From Planctomycetota bacterium (GTDB lineage Bacteria > Planctomycetota > Planctomycetia > Gemmatales > Gemmataceae), in NCBI GenBank assembly GCA_021413735.1, contig JAIOPV010000014.1, positions 1-52,147 of the forward strand: a DNA stretch of 52,147 nucleotides, in the 5' to 3' direction. The notes below the pieces were generated by a model that saw only the letters and a list, made by a program, of their open reading frames with translations, did not search any database and was not told where the DNA came from. The position numbers were made by a program, and so were the translations under genes. Each line of letters begins with the position of its first letter. The stretch's first letter is position 1. This document shows positions 20,305 through 30,800 of this stretch, piece by piece.

Positions 20305-21822
20305 TCAATTCCGACCAGAAGCCAGCATTCGCGTCACCATGTCGGTGAAGAATCCATTGCTCTGGTTCGGCTCCGTCACTTCCTGACCGCTCTCACGCCA
20401 GAAGCACTTCAACGCCACCTGAGCGCAACGTTCCTGGAATTGTGCCGGCGTCTCTTGCAAGTCCGGGAACTTCTCGACGAACTCGACCATCTCCATGTGC
20501 TCCTTCTCGTACACACCCAAGATGCGAGTCGCCATCCGCTTCTTGTCGGCCACTTCCATGTAGGTCAGTTCAACGGCTTTGTCGATGCGTCCAGGCCGCG
20601 TGCTGATGAACTCCGTTGCACCGTCTGGCAACTTCCGTGGCAACCCGAGAGCGGGGTCGATCTTCGTGAGGTCGTTCGTGGTGATGATGGTGAAGATGCC
20701 ATCCGCACGCTCGACGCCATCAAGACAGTTCAGCAAGCAATCGAACGTCAGCGGTGCCAGCGGGCCACGACCACTCTTGTCGCGGTCGTTGTCGCCGTCG
20801 CGCTTCTCGGGCACCATCATCGAGAACATATTGTGACGGCGAACGATGTTCTCGCGGCCGTGGAACACGTTGTCGATGTCTTCGATGAGCGCGATGCAGG
20901 GCGTGTTCGTCTGCATCTCGGTCCACGCCTTCATGAACTCGTGATTGCCCATCTCCGCGAGGTTGTAGACGTAAATCGGCATGTTCAGGTCTTCGGCGAA
21001 AGCGCGAGCCAGTGCGGTCTTGCCCGTTCCAGGAGGGCCGTACAACAGCCAGCCACGTTTCCAGGCGATGCCCTTGTCGAGATACCATTCCTTGCTCTTC
21101 CGCCAGAGTTCGATCTCTTTGATGAGATCCTTCACTCGCTGCGGGAAGATCAGGTTGTCGAGCGCTTTGCCGTTGTTGGTGCGAGCCTTACCGAGTTGCT
21201 CCGGCGTGTGCGCGAGCAGCCGATAATTGCCCTGCTGATACCACGCCATGCCGTCGTTGCCACCGCCGTATTCGTTGTTCTCACCGCGAGCCGGAACGTG
21301 GTGAATGCAGAATCGGTTCTTCGTCGCCGTCTGCTGGTCTTCGACCGCCCACGAGATGTTGTTTCGCGCTGTACACGCCTCGCGAAGAATCTCCTCGACA
21401 TCGAGCGTTCCGCGAACGAACGTGATCGTCGAAAAGATCTTCATGCCGCTGCCGGAACTATCGTTGTTGCCCTTTCCGCTCGCCGCCTTGTTCTCGACCT
21501 GATTCGCGAACAGAAACGGGAACCAGCCGTTCCACAGGATCAGGAGGCGATTGCCGAACACTTCATACGGCACAAGCCCGTAGCGGCCGTCACGCTGGTA
21601 TTCCCAGCTCGCGCCGTACATCTTGTCGTAGTTGCGGGAGCGCCGATACTTCGCGATGAGATGCGCGACCATCGCATCGTGCCCCGCTTCGGTGGGGATT
21701 TCGACTCGCTGAATGAACATGCCGACGCATCGCCAGGCAACGCCTTTGATCTTCGTCCACATCGTGGCGAGGACGCCAAGGGCCGCACCGCCAGCGAGCA
21801 TTCCAAGAACGGTATCTTGCAT
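20305..21822 (-). CDS. BCS1-like AAA+ ATPase
   Basis: A 505-residue AAA+ ATPase. The N-terminus has one hydrophobic segment (MLAGGAALGVLATMW), probably a membrane anchor. A BCS1-type N-domain follows, including WFPFLFANQ and KIFSTITFVRGTLD. The AAA module has Walker A GPPGTGKTALARAF near residue 260, Walker B CIALIEDIDNVF near 310, sensor-1 FTIITTNDLTKIDPAL, and arginine-finger RPGRIDKAVELTY. Mitochondrial BCS1 translocates a folded Rieske protein; bacterial homologues are poorly characterised, so a protein remodelling role is an inference. ATG 21822 has GGGAGAAA upstream; an alternative GTG at 21864 would add 14 residues. Confidence 0.88.
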   Translation of the reverse strand: MQDTVLGMLAGGAALGVLATMWTKIKGVAWRCVGMFIQRVEIPTEAGHDAMVAHLIAKYRRSRNYDKMYGASWEYQRDGRYGLVPYEVFGNRLLILWNGWFPFLFANQVENKAASGKGNNDSSGSGMKIFSTITFVRGTLDVEEILREACTARNNISWAVEDQQTATKNRFCIHHVPARGENNEYGGGNDGMAWYQQGNYRLLAHTPEQLGKARTNNGKALDNLIFPQRVKDLIKEIELWRKSKEWYLDKGIAWKRGWLLYGPPGTGKTALARAFAEDLNMPIYVYNLAEMGNHEFMKAWTEMQTNTPCIALIEDIDNVFHGRENIVRRHNMFSMMVPEKRDGDNDRDKSGRGPLAPLTFDCLLNCLDGVERADGIFTIITTNDLTKIDPALGLPRKLPDGATEFISTRPGRIDKAVELTYMEVADKKRMATRILGVYEKEHMEMVEFVEKFPDLQETPAQFQERCAQVALKCFWRESGQEVTEPNQSNGFFTDMVTRMLASGRN

Positions 21823-22024
21823 TTGCGGGTTTCTCCCGGTGGGTTTGGGGAACTTGATAAACACGTTCCGCCTCCCGATTCCGACACGCAGGATGTCGGT
21901 TGGGTTCGGTGGATGGATGGTAGCGGCAGAATGGTCCTCGCCGCGATGACGGTAGAGCCTGCAAAAGTCACGAGCCGCGAGAATGGGAAATATTCCCTGG
22001 AAATGCGAACGCGAGATGGAACGT

Positions 22025-22075
22025 TTAGCGGTGTCGCCAACGGCGGCACCGTAGTCCCGTTGGGACCACCGCTAA
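22025..22075. terminator. Imperfect inverted repeat, possible terminator
   Basis: TTAGCGGTG pairs with CACCGCTAA, and CCAACGG pairs with CCGTTGG, with small bulges, around a 10-15 base loop. It lies 29 bp past the stop of the beta-lactamase-like gene and before the AAA gene on the minus strand. No T-run follows. Confidence 0.45.
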
Positions 22076-22103
22076 CCGTGTGAATCCGCACACCGCTTCA
22101 ACC

Positions 22104-23393
22104 TCAATACTTCTCGAATAAATCGACATCCGGCCACTTTTTCACAGCGTCCGCAGCTTCGTGCATCGGGCCGTCGATCAGGCTTGCCGGCTGCTCGCCC
22201 TTCGGGTTGCAATCCGTGTTGAAGAGAACCGCCCAACTTAGCCCATCGGAGCGGCGAACAAGCAGTGTGGATGTGCCCGAGATGAGGCCATTGTGCCAGG
22301 TCGTGAACTTGTCCTTGCCCACGGGGCGAACCGACCAACCGCAACCGTAGTAGACTTCCAACGGCTTGCCCTTCGCGTCGTGCCCCGCGAGGCCGTCGGG
22401 CCGTGCCACCGTTACCTTGATCGCCTGCTCCGAGATGGGCGACTTCTTTCCGCCGTCGAGAACTGTCGCGAACCGCAGCAGATCGATCGGCGATGAAACC
22501 CACCCGCCGTGAGCCTCGAAGCCCTCGACGTTCTCGGCACCGTCCGGGAATGGCACTTTCTGATGCATTCGCGGCGGATACAGACAGTCGCCCTTGAGCT
22601 TCTTGCCGTCGTAGTAGTGAACCTCTCCGGGTGCGCGATCTTCCGGCAATCCTCGCCCGAGGTGCATCGCCGCAGCCCCCAACGGCTTGAGGATGGTCGC
22701 GCGAATCCACGGAGCATACTTCTGCCCGGTGACCGCCTCGATGACACGACCCAAGACGAGATACCCCACATTGGAGTAGACCATCTTGGCGCCGGGGTCG
22801 AAGTCGAGCGGGTGGCCCATCATGTACCGCACGACATCGTCGGCCATCGGAGCGTGCTTGATCTTCAGGGTGGCCATGACATCGAGCGGAATGCCGATGG
22901 CGTCGAAGCCGCCTTTCTTGTCGCGATCCCATCCGGCGGTGTGGTGCAGGCAATGGCGAACGGTGATCTTGTTCCAGCGTTGATCGAACTTCGCGCCGGG
23001 AAACGGAGTCGCGTCTTGCTTCACGTATTTCAGTACATGGTCGTCGAGTTTCAGTTTGCCGTTGTCCATGAGATGCAGGATGCCGGCAGACGTGATCGGC
23101 TTCGAGATGCTGGCGAGCCTGAACGAAGACGTCGGCTCGACGGGCGTGTTCTTCTCGACGTTGGCGTGACCGAAGCCGCGAGCGTAGACGAGTTTCCCGT
23201 TGCGGGTGACAGCAACGCCAGCACCGGGAACGCTGTTCGCCGTGAGGAATTTCGTGAACAGATCGTCGAACGGCGACAACGCGGGGTTGTGCGGTCCGGT
23301 GACAGGAACATCGGCCGCACTGGCGTGCGGGGGGTGTAAACCCCCTGTTACAGTGGCAACAGCAGACGCCATGAACGTGCGACGTGTGTGCAT
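22104..23393 (-). CDS. Serine hydrolase, class C beta-lactamase-like
   Basis: A 429-residue exported serine hydrolase of the beta-lactamase/CubicO family (peptidase, esterase or beta-lactam hydrolase; substrate unknown). The leader MHTRRTFMASAVATVTGG has twin arginines and suggests Tat export. The catalytic SxxK is SISK near residues 95-98 (FRLASISKPITSAG), the second motif is YSN near 205 (MVYSNVGYLVLG), and the third motif is HNG near 366 (TTWHNGLISGTST), where KTG/HTG is usual. Length and motifs are complete. The ATG follows AAGGAGG at ideal spacing. A 20 bp palindrome separates it from the upstream nitrilase gene on the same strand. Confidence 0.92.
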   Translation of the reverse strand: MHTRRTFMASAVATVTGGLHPPHASAADVPVTGPHNPALSPFDDLFTKFLTANSVPGAGVAVTRNGKLVYARGFGHANVEKNTPVEPTSSFRLASISKPITSAGILHLMDNGKLKLDDHVLKYVKQDATPFPGAKFDQRWNKITVRHCLHHTAGWDRDKKGGFDAIGIPLDVMATLKIKHAPMADDVVRYMMGHPLDFDPGAKMVYSNVGYLVLGRVIEAVTGQKYAPWIRATILKPLGAAAMHLGRGLPEDRAPGEVHYYDGKKLKGDCLYPPRMHQKVPFPDGAENVEGFEAHGGWVSSPIDLLRFATVLDGGKKSPISEQAIKVTVARPDGLAGHDAKGKPLEVYYGCGWSVRPVGKDKFTTWHNGLISGTSTLLVRRSDGLSWAVLFNTDCNPKGEQPASLIDGPMHEAADAVKKWPDVDLFEKY

Positions 23394-23414
23394 GGGATAT
23401 CCTCCTTGGTTTTC

Positions 23415-23465
23415 GCCGCTTGCGGCGTAGCGCTCTCAAAGTGCCAGCGCTACGCCGCAAGCGGC
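23415..23465. repeat. Palindromic element family A, copy 1
   Basis: A perfect 20 bp inverted repeat (arms 23415-23434 and 23446-23465, core GCCGCTTGCGGCGTAGCGCT) with an 11 bp loop, between the nitrilase stop and the serine hydrolase start. The same core occurs at 26321-26374, 31045-31097 and 39292-39338. Confidence 0.92.
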
Positions 23466-23477
23466 AAAACAGAACCT

Positions 23478-24308
23478 TCACTTCGAGGGTTGGGCCGCTT
23501 CGAGCAGGTACTTCGAGAACTCGCGAGCGCTCCACATCGACCGACCCACGCCCCATCCTTTGTCGTTCACCACAGGGTCGATGTCCACGAAAATGAAGTC
23601 TTCCCGCAGCCGACGACTCCGCACCAACATCTCGCCGAAAGGGTCCATCACATAACTGTCGCCGTAGCCGACGCCGTCGTAACTCAGACCCGATTCCTTG
23701 CCGATCACGACGTTGTTGCCACGAACGAACCACACGTCATTCTCGACCGCTCGTGCGGTGTGATCGGCACGCACATGCTGGAAGTGCCCGATCAACCCCT
23801 TCGCGCCGATGTAGTTGAAGTGCGGTGCGAAAATGATGCGTGCCCCCTTCAGGGCGAGAATACGTGTCGGCTCGATGTACCCGCCATCCGAACAGATGAT
23901 GACGCCGAACTTCACGCCGTCCCGCTCGAACACAGGGAACTCACGCCCCTGCTTGTGAAATGGCATGTACGCGGAACACTTGCTGTACGTCCCGAGAATG
24001 TGCCCCTTTTGCACCACGACCGCCGTGTTGTACAGGTCTTTGCCGCGTGTCTCGTTGAAGCCGACGATGTACGTTGCCTCGAACTTGCTGGTCTTGTCGA
24101 GCAACTTCATCATCTGTGGCGAGTCCATCGCGAACGCCGACTTCCGCACGACTTCTTCCTTGTCCGGATAGCCGGTCAGAAAGCACTCCGGGAACGACAC
24201 GATCTCGACACGATCCTTGTCGGCACGTTCGAGCCCAGCGACGACTTTCGCCAGATTCGCGTCGAAGTCGCCGGTTTTCGATTCGAGTTGGCAGTGTCCG
24301 ATTCGCAT
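23478..24308 (-). CDS. Carbon-nitrogen hydrolase (nitrilase superfamily)
   Basis: A 276-residue cytoplasmic amidohydrolase of the nitrilase superfamily, which hydrolyses amide or nitrile C-N bonds. The catalytic triad is visible: Glu near residue 41 (SFPECFLTGYP), Lys near 109 (LGTYSKCSAYMP) and Cys near 138 (VIICSDGGYIEPTR). No glutamine-amidotransferase or NAD synthetase domain is attached, so it is a stand-alone member; the substrate is undetermined. ATG 24308 begins the conserved domain (MRIGHCQLES), with CGGAAG upstream; the longer open frame to 24539 would run into the promoter of the divergent gene. It diverges from the DUF1549/DUF1553 gene, 96 bp away. Confidence 0.92.
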   Translation of the reverse strand: MRIGHCQLESKTGDFDANLAKVVAGLERADKDRVEIVSFPECFLTGYPDKEEVVRKSAFAMDSPQMMKLLDKTSKFEATYIVGFNETRGKDLYNTAVVVQKGHILGTYSKCSAYMPFHKQGREFPVFERDGVKFGVIICSDGGYIEPTRILALKGARIIFAPHFNYIGAKGLIGHFQHVRADHTARAVENDVWFVRGNNVVIGKESGLSYDGVGYGDSYVMDPFGEMLVRSRRLREDFIFVDIDPVVNDKGWGVGRSMWSAREFSKYLLEAAQPSK

Positions 24309-24404
24309 GATGTGCTTCCGTTGGGTGTGGCGTTGGAATTGCTGTGTGATATCCTCAGGTTCACGCGGAACGCGGTCAACAACCTTCCGACGGACACGTT
24401 TCAT

Positions 24405-26312
24405 ATGAACAAGTGGTTCGGTGCGTTTCTCCTCCTCGCGATCGTGTCGCCACTCAACGCTCAACCCGCGAAGGACGGCAAGACGGACTTCGCGCACGAC
24501 GTGGTGCCCATCCTGAAAGCGAAGTGCGCGAAGTGTCACACCAACGGCACCTACAAGGGGGCTGTTTCGTTCGACACGCGGGAAACGTTGCTGAAGTCAA
24601 AGGCTGCGGTTCCTGGCAAGTCGGCGGAAAGCGAACTCCTCAAGCGAGTGACGACCACCGACAAGGAGCTGCGGATGCCGCCGCAAGGTGATGCCCTCAG
24701 CGAGAAAGAAATCAGCGTGCTGCGGAAGTGGATCGACGACGGGTTGCCGTGGGAGCAGGGGTTCACGTTCAAGCCCGCAACGTATGTCGCTCCGCTGAAG
24801 CCTCGAAAAGTCACGCTGCCTGCCGCGAAGCCCGGCCGCGAACATCCCATCGACCGCATCATCGACGCATATTTCGCCACCAACAAGGTGACGGCACCGC
24901 AACCACTTGATGATGCCGCATTCGCACGCCGAGTGTACTTCGACTTGATCGGGTTGCCGCCGGCCGCGTCGGAACTGGAAGCATTCCTCGCTGACAAGGA
25001 TGCCGGGAAACGCACCAAGTTGATCCGCAAATTGCTGGCGGAAGACCGCAGCTACACCGATCACTGGCTGGCGTTCTGGAACGACATGCTCCGCAACGAA
25101 TACAAGGGCACCGGCTACATCGACGGCGGCCGCAAGCAGATCACCGCATGGCTGTATCAGGCGTTGCTCACGAACATGCCCTACGACAAGTTCACCCGCG
25201 AACTCATCAGCCCGACGCCGGACTCGGAAGGCTTCGCACGCGGCATCAAGTGGCGTGGTGCGGTGAATGCCAGCCAGATTGTCGAGTTGCAGTTCTCGCA
25301 GAACATCGGGCAGGTGTTCTTCGGGGCGAACCTGAAATGTGCCTCGTGCCACGACAGCTTCATCGACTCGTGGAAACTCGACGACGCATACGGCCTCGCG
25401 GCTGTGATCGCGGACAAACCGCTGGAGATCCACCGCTGCGACAAACCCATCGGCAAGACGGCCACCACGAAGTTCCTGTTCCCCGAGTTGGGCAGCATCG
25501 ACGCGGCTCTGCCCAAGCCGAAACGATTGGAACAACTCGCGGCGTTGGTGACGCACCCGGAGAACGGCCGCTTTACTCGCACGATCGCGAATCGCATCTG
25601 GGATCGACTGATGGGTCGCGGCATCGTGTTCCCCGTTGATGTGATGGGCAACAAGCCGTGGAACGCGGACTTGCTCGATTACCTCGCGGTGTACTTCGCG
25701 GAGACTGGCTACGACCTGAAGAAGCTCATGGAGCACATCACGACATCACAGGCTTATCAGTCGAAGGCGGTGCCGCTGGAGAAGGAACTGGCGGGCGATG
25801 CGTATGTTTTCCGCGGGCCGGAGTTGAAGCGACTCAGCGCCGAGCAGTTCGTGGATGCGATCTGGATGCTGACGAACACCGCACCAACAAAGCCTGCCGC
25901 TGTCGCCGCGATTCCCGCTTTCCCCGATTCGACGCCAGAAGAACGCCGCTTCGTCCGAGCAACTTTGGTCCATTGCGATGACCTGATGCGTTCGCTGGGT
26001 CGGCCGAACCGCGAACAGGTGGTGACGACACGCCCCGATCAGTTGACGACGCTGCAAGCGCTCGACTTGGCGAACGGTCAGACGCTCACGACGACGCTGT
26101 CTCGCGGCGCCGCGAACATTCTGAAGGCGAGCCCGAAAGCGACCGCCGACGAACTAGCTGAGAGACTGTTCGTGCGTGCGTTGTCCCGCAAACCGACGGC
26201 CCCTGAGTTGGCTGCGGCGAAGGGGTTGCTGGGCGACAAACCCACGCCCGATAGCGTCGCAGACTTGTTGTGGGCGGTCGTGATGTTGCCCGAATTCCAG
26301 TTGGTAAGGTGA
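24405..26312 (+). CDS. PSCyt1-DUF1549-DUF1553 secreted cytochrome-like protein
   Basis: A 635-residue exported protein with a signal peptide (MNKWFGAFLLLAIVSPLNA). It has the PSCyt1 motif CAKCHTNGTYKG at about residue 40, a second CxxCH motif (CASCHDSFIDSW) near 313 inside DUF1549, and a C-terminal DUF1553 ending DLLWAVVMLPEFQ. It is the compact version of the family, with no BIG2 or LamG insert. ATG 24405 begins the signal peptide. It is followed 86 bp later by a DUF1501 gene, with a family A palindrome between them. Two CxxCH motifs suggest heme binding, but the reaction is unknown. Confidence 0.93.
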   Translation: MNKWFGAFLLLAIVSPLNAQPAKDGKTDFAHDVVPILKAKCAKCHTNGTYKGAVSFDTRETLLKSKAAVPGKSAESELLKRVTTTDKELRMPPQGDALSEKEISVLRKWIDDGLPWEQGFTFKPATYVAPLKPRKVTLPAAKPGREHPIDRIIDAYFATNKVTAPQPLDDAAFARRVYFDLIGLPPAASELEAFLADKDAGKRTKLIRKLLAEDRSYTDHWLAFWNDMLRNEYKGTGYIDGGRKQITAWLYQALLTNMPYDKFTRELISPTPDSEGFARGIKWRGAVNASQIVELQFSQNIGQVFFGANLKCASCHDSFIDSWKLDDAYGLAAVIADKPLEIHRCDKPIGKTATTKFLFPELGSIDAALPKPKRLEQLAALVTHPENGRFTRTIANRIWDRLMGRGIVFPVDVMGNKPWNADLLDYLAVYFAETGYDLKKLMEHITTSQAYQSKAVPLEKELAGDAYVFRGPELKRLSAEQFVDAIWMLTNTAPTKPAAVAAIPAFPDSTPEERRFVRATLVHCDDLMRSLGRPNREQVVTTRPDQLTTLQALDLANGQTLTTTLSRGAANILKASPKATADELAERLFVRALSRKPTAPELAAAKGLLGDKPTPDSVADLLWAVVMLPEFQLVR

Positions 26313-26320
26313 TTTTGGTA

Positions 26321-26374
26321 TTTCGCCGCTTGCGGCGTAGCGACAACCAGAGCGCTACGCCGCAAGCGGCGAAA
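26321..26374. repeat. Palindromic element family A, copy 2
   Basis: A perfect 22 bp inverted repeat (26321-26342 and 26353-26374) with a 10 bp loop, starting 9 bp after the stop of the cytochrome gene and within the likely operon. Confidence 0.92.
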
Positions 26375-26398
26375 CCCAAGCGAAATGCGAGAACCACC

Positions 26399-27832
26399 AT
26401 GATTCATCGTGAAATGTCGCGGCGTGAGTTCGTCCAGGGCATGACTGCCGCCGGGCTTGCCACCGTCGCCATGGGCGAACCGCGAGCACACGCCAACGAT
26501 CCCGTCGTGCATCCGAAGCCGACCGCCGACACGTGCATCCTGCTGTGGATGGCCGGCGGCATGGGTGCCCCCGATACCTTCGACCCGAAACGCTACACGC
26601 CGTTCGAGGTGGGGGTGCCCGTCGACAAGATCCTCTCGACGTTCCCAGCGATCGATACAGTCGTCGATAACATCAAGCTCACCGAGGGGCTGGAGAACGT
26701 CGCGAAGGTCATGGATCGCGGAACGCTCATCCGGTCGCACGTCGTCGCGGACCTCGGCAACATCCTGCACTCGCGGCATCAGTACCACTGGCACACGGGC
26801 TATGTGCCGCCGCAAACGGTCGCGTGTCCGCACATCGGGTCGTGGCTCGCAAGGGTTCTCGGGCCACGCAACCCGGCGATCCCGCCGTTCATCAACATCG
26901 GACAGCGACTCGAAGGGCACGGCGAATCGGAGGAACTGAAAGCGTTCACCACGGGCGGCTTCTTCGGCACCGAGTTCGGGCCGTTCAACTTGCCGTTCCC
27001 CGATGACGCCGTGAACAGCGTGCGACCGCCGAAGGGCATGACGCCGGAACGCTTCGCCTCGCGACACGACAAGTTCAAGGAACTGTTGAAGAGCAGCCCT
27101 GTCGGCGAGATGGCGTCGGACCACCACCATGAGTCGATGCTGCGATCCATTGAGAACGCCCACCGACTGCTGACGAGCAAGGAACGCGATGCGTTCGACC
27201 TCACGAAAGAGCCGCGTGCGAGTTACGACAAGTACAACACCGGCCGCTTCGGGCTCGGATGCCTGCTGGCACGACGCCTGGCGGAATCGGGGGCACGGTT
27301 CATCGAAGTGACGACCGAGTATGTGCCGTTCCTTCACTGGGACACGCACGAGAACGGCCACGCGACCTACGCCCGCATGAAGAAGGAGATCGACCGACCG
27401 ATCGCCCAACTCATTCTCGACCTCGAAGCGAAGGGCATGCTCGATCGCACGCTGGTTGTGCTGGCGAGCGAGTTCAGCCGCGACATGATGATCGAGGGCA
27501 TCCCCGGCAGCACAGCCCGTGACCAATCGCGAGCCAAAACCGACGTGCTGAAGCTGCCGATTCACTACGGGCTGCACAGGCACTTCACCGGGTCGGGCTC
27601 GGTGCTGATGTTCGGCGGTGGCATCAAGAAGGGGTTCCTCTACGGCGAAACGGCTGCCGAGCGACCGCTCATCACGACGAAGAATCCGGTGAGCATTCGC
27701 GACCTGCACGCGACGATTTTCAGTGCGATGGGCGTGTCGCCGAAGACGGCATTCGACGTCGAGAAGCGACCGTTCTACGCCACCGACGACGGCAAGGGCG
27801 TGCCAGTCGCCGAGCTGTTCGCGAAGAAGTAG
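26399..27832 (+). CDS. DUF1501 protein with Tat leader
   Basis: A 477-residue DUF1501 protein. The leader SRREFVQGMTAAGLATVA is a Tat signal. Landmarks are [47 protein letters not shown] and MFGGGIKKGFLYGETAAE. It is a more divergent member than the two upstream. The ATG at 26399 is preceded by a GAGAACC-type site. It is paired with the cytochrome gene upstream, and 26 bp separate it from the peptidase-glycosidase fusion. Confidence 0.92.
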   Translation: MIHREMSRREFVQGMTAAGLATVAMGEPRAHANDPVVHPKPTADTCILLWMAGGMGAPDTFDPKRYTPFEVGVPVDKILSTFPAIDTVVDNIKLTEGLENVAKVMDRGTLIRSHVVADLGNILHSRHQYHWHTGYVPPQTVACPHIGSWLARVLGPRNPAIPPFINIGQRLEGHGESEELKAFTTGGFFGTEFGPFNLPFPDDAVNSVRPPKGMTPERFASRHDKFKELLKSSPVGEMASDHHHESMLRSIENAHRLLTSKERDAFDLTKEPRASYDKYNTGRFGLGCLLARRLAESGARFIEVTTEYVPFLHWDTHENGHATYARMKKEIDRPIAQLILDLEAKGMLDRTLVVLASEFSRDMMIEGIPGSTARDQSRAKTDVLKLPIHYGLHRHFTGSGSVLMFGGGIKKGFLYGETAAERPLITTKNPVSIRDLHATIFSAMGVSPKTAFDVEKRPFYATDDGKGVPVAELFAKK

Positions 27833-27858
27833 ACTCGCACAATTCCCCGAGGTTGGAC

Positions 27859-30800
27859 ATGCGCCGACTCCGCAGAAGACCCCTCCCCAACCCCTCCCCT
27901 AAGGGGAGAGGGGCTAAAACCAAAGCCAGTTCTTGCTCCCCCTTCCTTCTGAGGGAAGGGGGTTGGGGGGTTAGGTTGCTTCTCGCCTTTCTTGCGTTGA
28001 TCGCGGCACAGCCGGCATTCGCGGCTGATCCCGTGTTCAAGCCCGCCGACATCTTCGACCTCGAATTCGCCAGTGACCCGCAAATCTCGCCTGACGGAAC
28101 GCGTGTCTCATTCGTTCGCAACTCGTTCGACGTGATGCGCGACCGTGCCCGCTCTCGGCTGTGGGTCGTGAACGCCGACGGCGGTGACCTTCGGCCGCTA
28201 TGCGACGGTGCAGGCAACGAGTCGTCGCCGCGTTGGTCGCCGGACGGGAAACGTGTCGCGTACATCTCGGATGCCAGCGGCAAGCCGCAGCTTCATTGCC
28301 TCTGGCTGGGCACTCGCGAGACGGCGAAACTCACGAGCCTTACGACAGCACCCACGGTGCCGGTGTGGTCGCCCGACGGCAAACAGATCGCGTTCGCGGC
28401 TTTCGTGGAACGTGTCGAGAAGCCGTACATCGAGATGCCCGCGAAGCCTGCCGGTGCAGAGTGGGCACCAGCTGCGAAGATGACCCGCGACACCACCTTC
28501 CGCCACGATGGGCTCGGTTACCTGAAGGCCGGCAATCGGCACGTGTTCGTGGTGTCGGCAGATGGCGGCGCAGCACGGCAAGTTACCACGGGGCCGCACG
28601 ACTATTGTGGGGCACGGTTCACGAAGCCCGAGCCGCCGGTGTGGTGTCCCGAAGGCAAGTCGCTAATCGTGTCGGCGTTTCGCAGGAAGGATGCAGGCGA
28701 CGATCCTTACGGTTCCGAACTGTTCGAGGTCGCGCTTGCCGACGGATCGCTGAGCCAATTCACCACTCGCACCGGTCCCGATCACAGCCCGACAATTTCC
28801 CCTGACGGCAAGCAGATCGCGTTCCTCGGTTTCGACGATAAGCGTGTCGCACATCAGCAAACGAAGCTGTACGTCATGAACCGCGACGGCAGCAACCAGC
28901 GACTCCTGAGCGAAAAGCTCGACCGCGAAGTCACGCACCCGCAGTGGGCCGCAGACAATCGCGGCGTGGTCGTGCAGTACCCGGAACACGGCGACATCAA
29001 GGTCGCGTTCGTCGATCTCGATGGGAAGGTGTCGGTGGTCGCGGAGAAGGTCGGCGGCGGCGATCTCGGTCGGCCGTACTCCTCCGGCAGTTACTCTGTG
29101 AGCAACGACGGTGCGGTCGCCTTCACGCTCGGAAGCTCGGATCGTCCTGCGGAAGTGGGACTCCGCACGCGAGCGAGCACGGCTGCGAAACGCCTCACGA
29201 CGTTGAACGAAAACCTGCTCGGGCATCGCACGCTTGGCGTCACGGAAGAGGTGTGGTTCCCCGCAGCCGACGGCAAGAAAATCCAGGCGTGGATGGTGAA
29301 GCCGCCGAACTTCGACCCGAAGAAGAAGTACCCGCTGATCCTCGAAATTCACGGCGGCCCGTATGCCGACTACGGACCCACGTTCGCCAGCGAAATCCAG
29401 CTCTACGCGGCAGCGGGCTACGTCGTCGTGTTCGTGAATCCACGCGGCAGCACCGGCTACGGCGAAACGTTCGCACAGCTTATCAACGGCACATACCCTG
29501 GCCCCGATTACGACGATCTGATGGGTGCCGTGGATGTCGTCGTGAAGAAGGGGTTCATCGACCCGCAAAGTCTCTTCGTCACGGGGGGCAGCGGCGGCGG
29601 CATCCTCACGGCGTGGATCGTCGGTAAGACGGATCGCTTCCGCGCTGCGGTGTCGTGCAAGCCGGCGATCAACTGGCAAAGCTTCGTGCTGACGGCCGAC
29701 ATTCCGGGCTTCTTCGCGAATTACTGGCTCTCGGCGATGCCGTGGGACAAGCCCGACGAGGCCATGAAGCGGTCGCCGTTGTCGCTGGTCGGCAAGGTGA
29801 AGACGCCGACGATGCTGCTGACCGGCGAGCAAGACCACCGCACGCCGATCTCGGAATCGGAGCAGTTCTACGCGGCCCTCAAGCTGCGTGGCATCGACAC
29901 GGCCCTCGTGCGATTCCCCGAAGCGTCGCACGCCATCGTGGACCGCCCGAGCCGCATGATCGCGAAGACGCTCTACATTCTCAAGTGGTTTGAGACATAC
30001 GCCAAGCCGAAGGGGATGCCGCGTGTCAGCGTGTCGCCCGACAAGAAGGGGTTCGTGCTGGAAGCGTCCGAGAAGAAGTTCGTGCCGTGGGGCTTCAACT
30101 ACGACCATGACGAAAAGGGCCGTCTGCTTGAGGACTACTGGGAAACGGAGTGGCCGAAGGTTGAGCGTGCGTTCCGCGACATGAAGAAGCTGGGCGCGAA
30201 CGTGGTTCGCGTTCACCTGCAACTCGGCAAGTTCATGGACACCGCCGAGAAGCGCAACGCGAAGGCTCTCGATCATCTGAAGAAGCTGCTCGCGCTCGCC
30301 GAGATTGAAGGGCTGTACCTCGATCTCACGGGGCTCGGGTGTTACCACAAGGCCGACGTGCCCGCGTGGTACGACAAGCTCTCGGAGCAAGATCGCTGGA
30401 ACACGCAGGCTCGTTTCTGGGAAGCGGTCGCGTCCGTGTGCGCGAGCAGTCCGGCCGTATTCTGCTACGACCTGATGAACGAGCCTGTGGTGCCCGCCGG
30501 GAAACGCAAGGATGCCGACTGGCTCGGGCCAGCGTTCGGCGGCAAGCACTTCGTGCAGGTTATCTCGCTCGACCAGAAAGACCGCCCGCGGCCCGAGATC
30601 GCGGCGCAGTGGATTCGCCATCTGAGCACGGCGATTCGCAAAGTCGACAAGCGACATCTCATCACGGTGGGGCTTGTCGATTGGAGCCTGGACCGCAAGG
30701 GGCTGACGTCTGGGTTCGTGCCGGACAAGATCATCGACGATCTCGATTTCGTGTGCGTTCACCTCTACCCGGAGAAGGGCAAACTCGAAGAAGCGATGAA

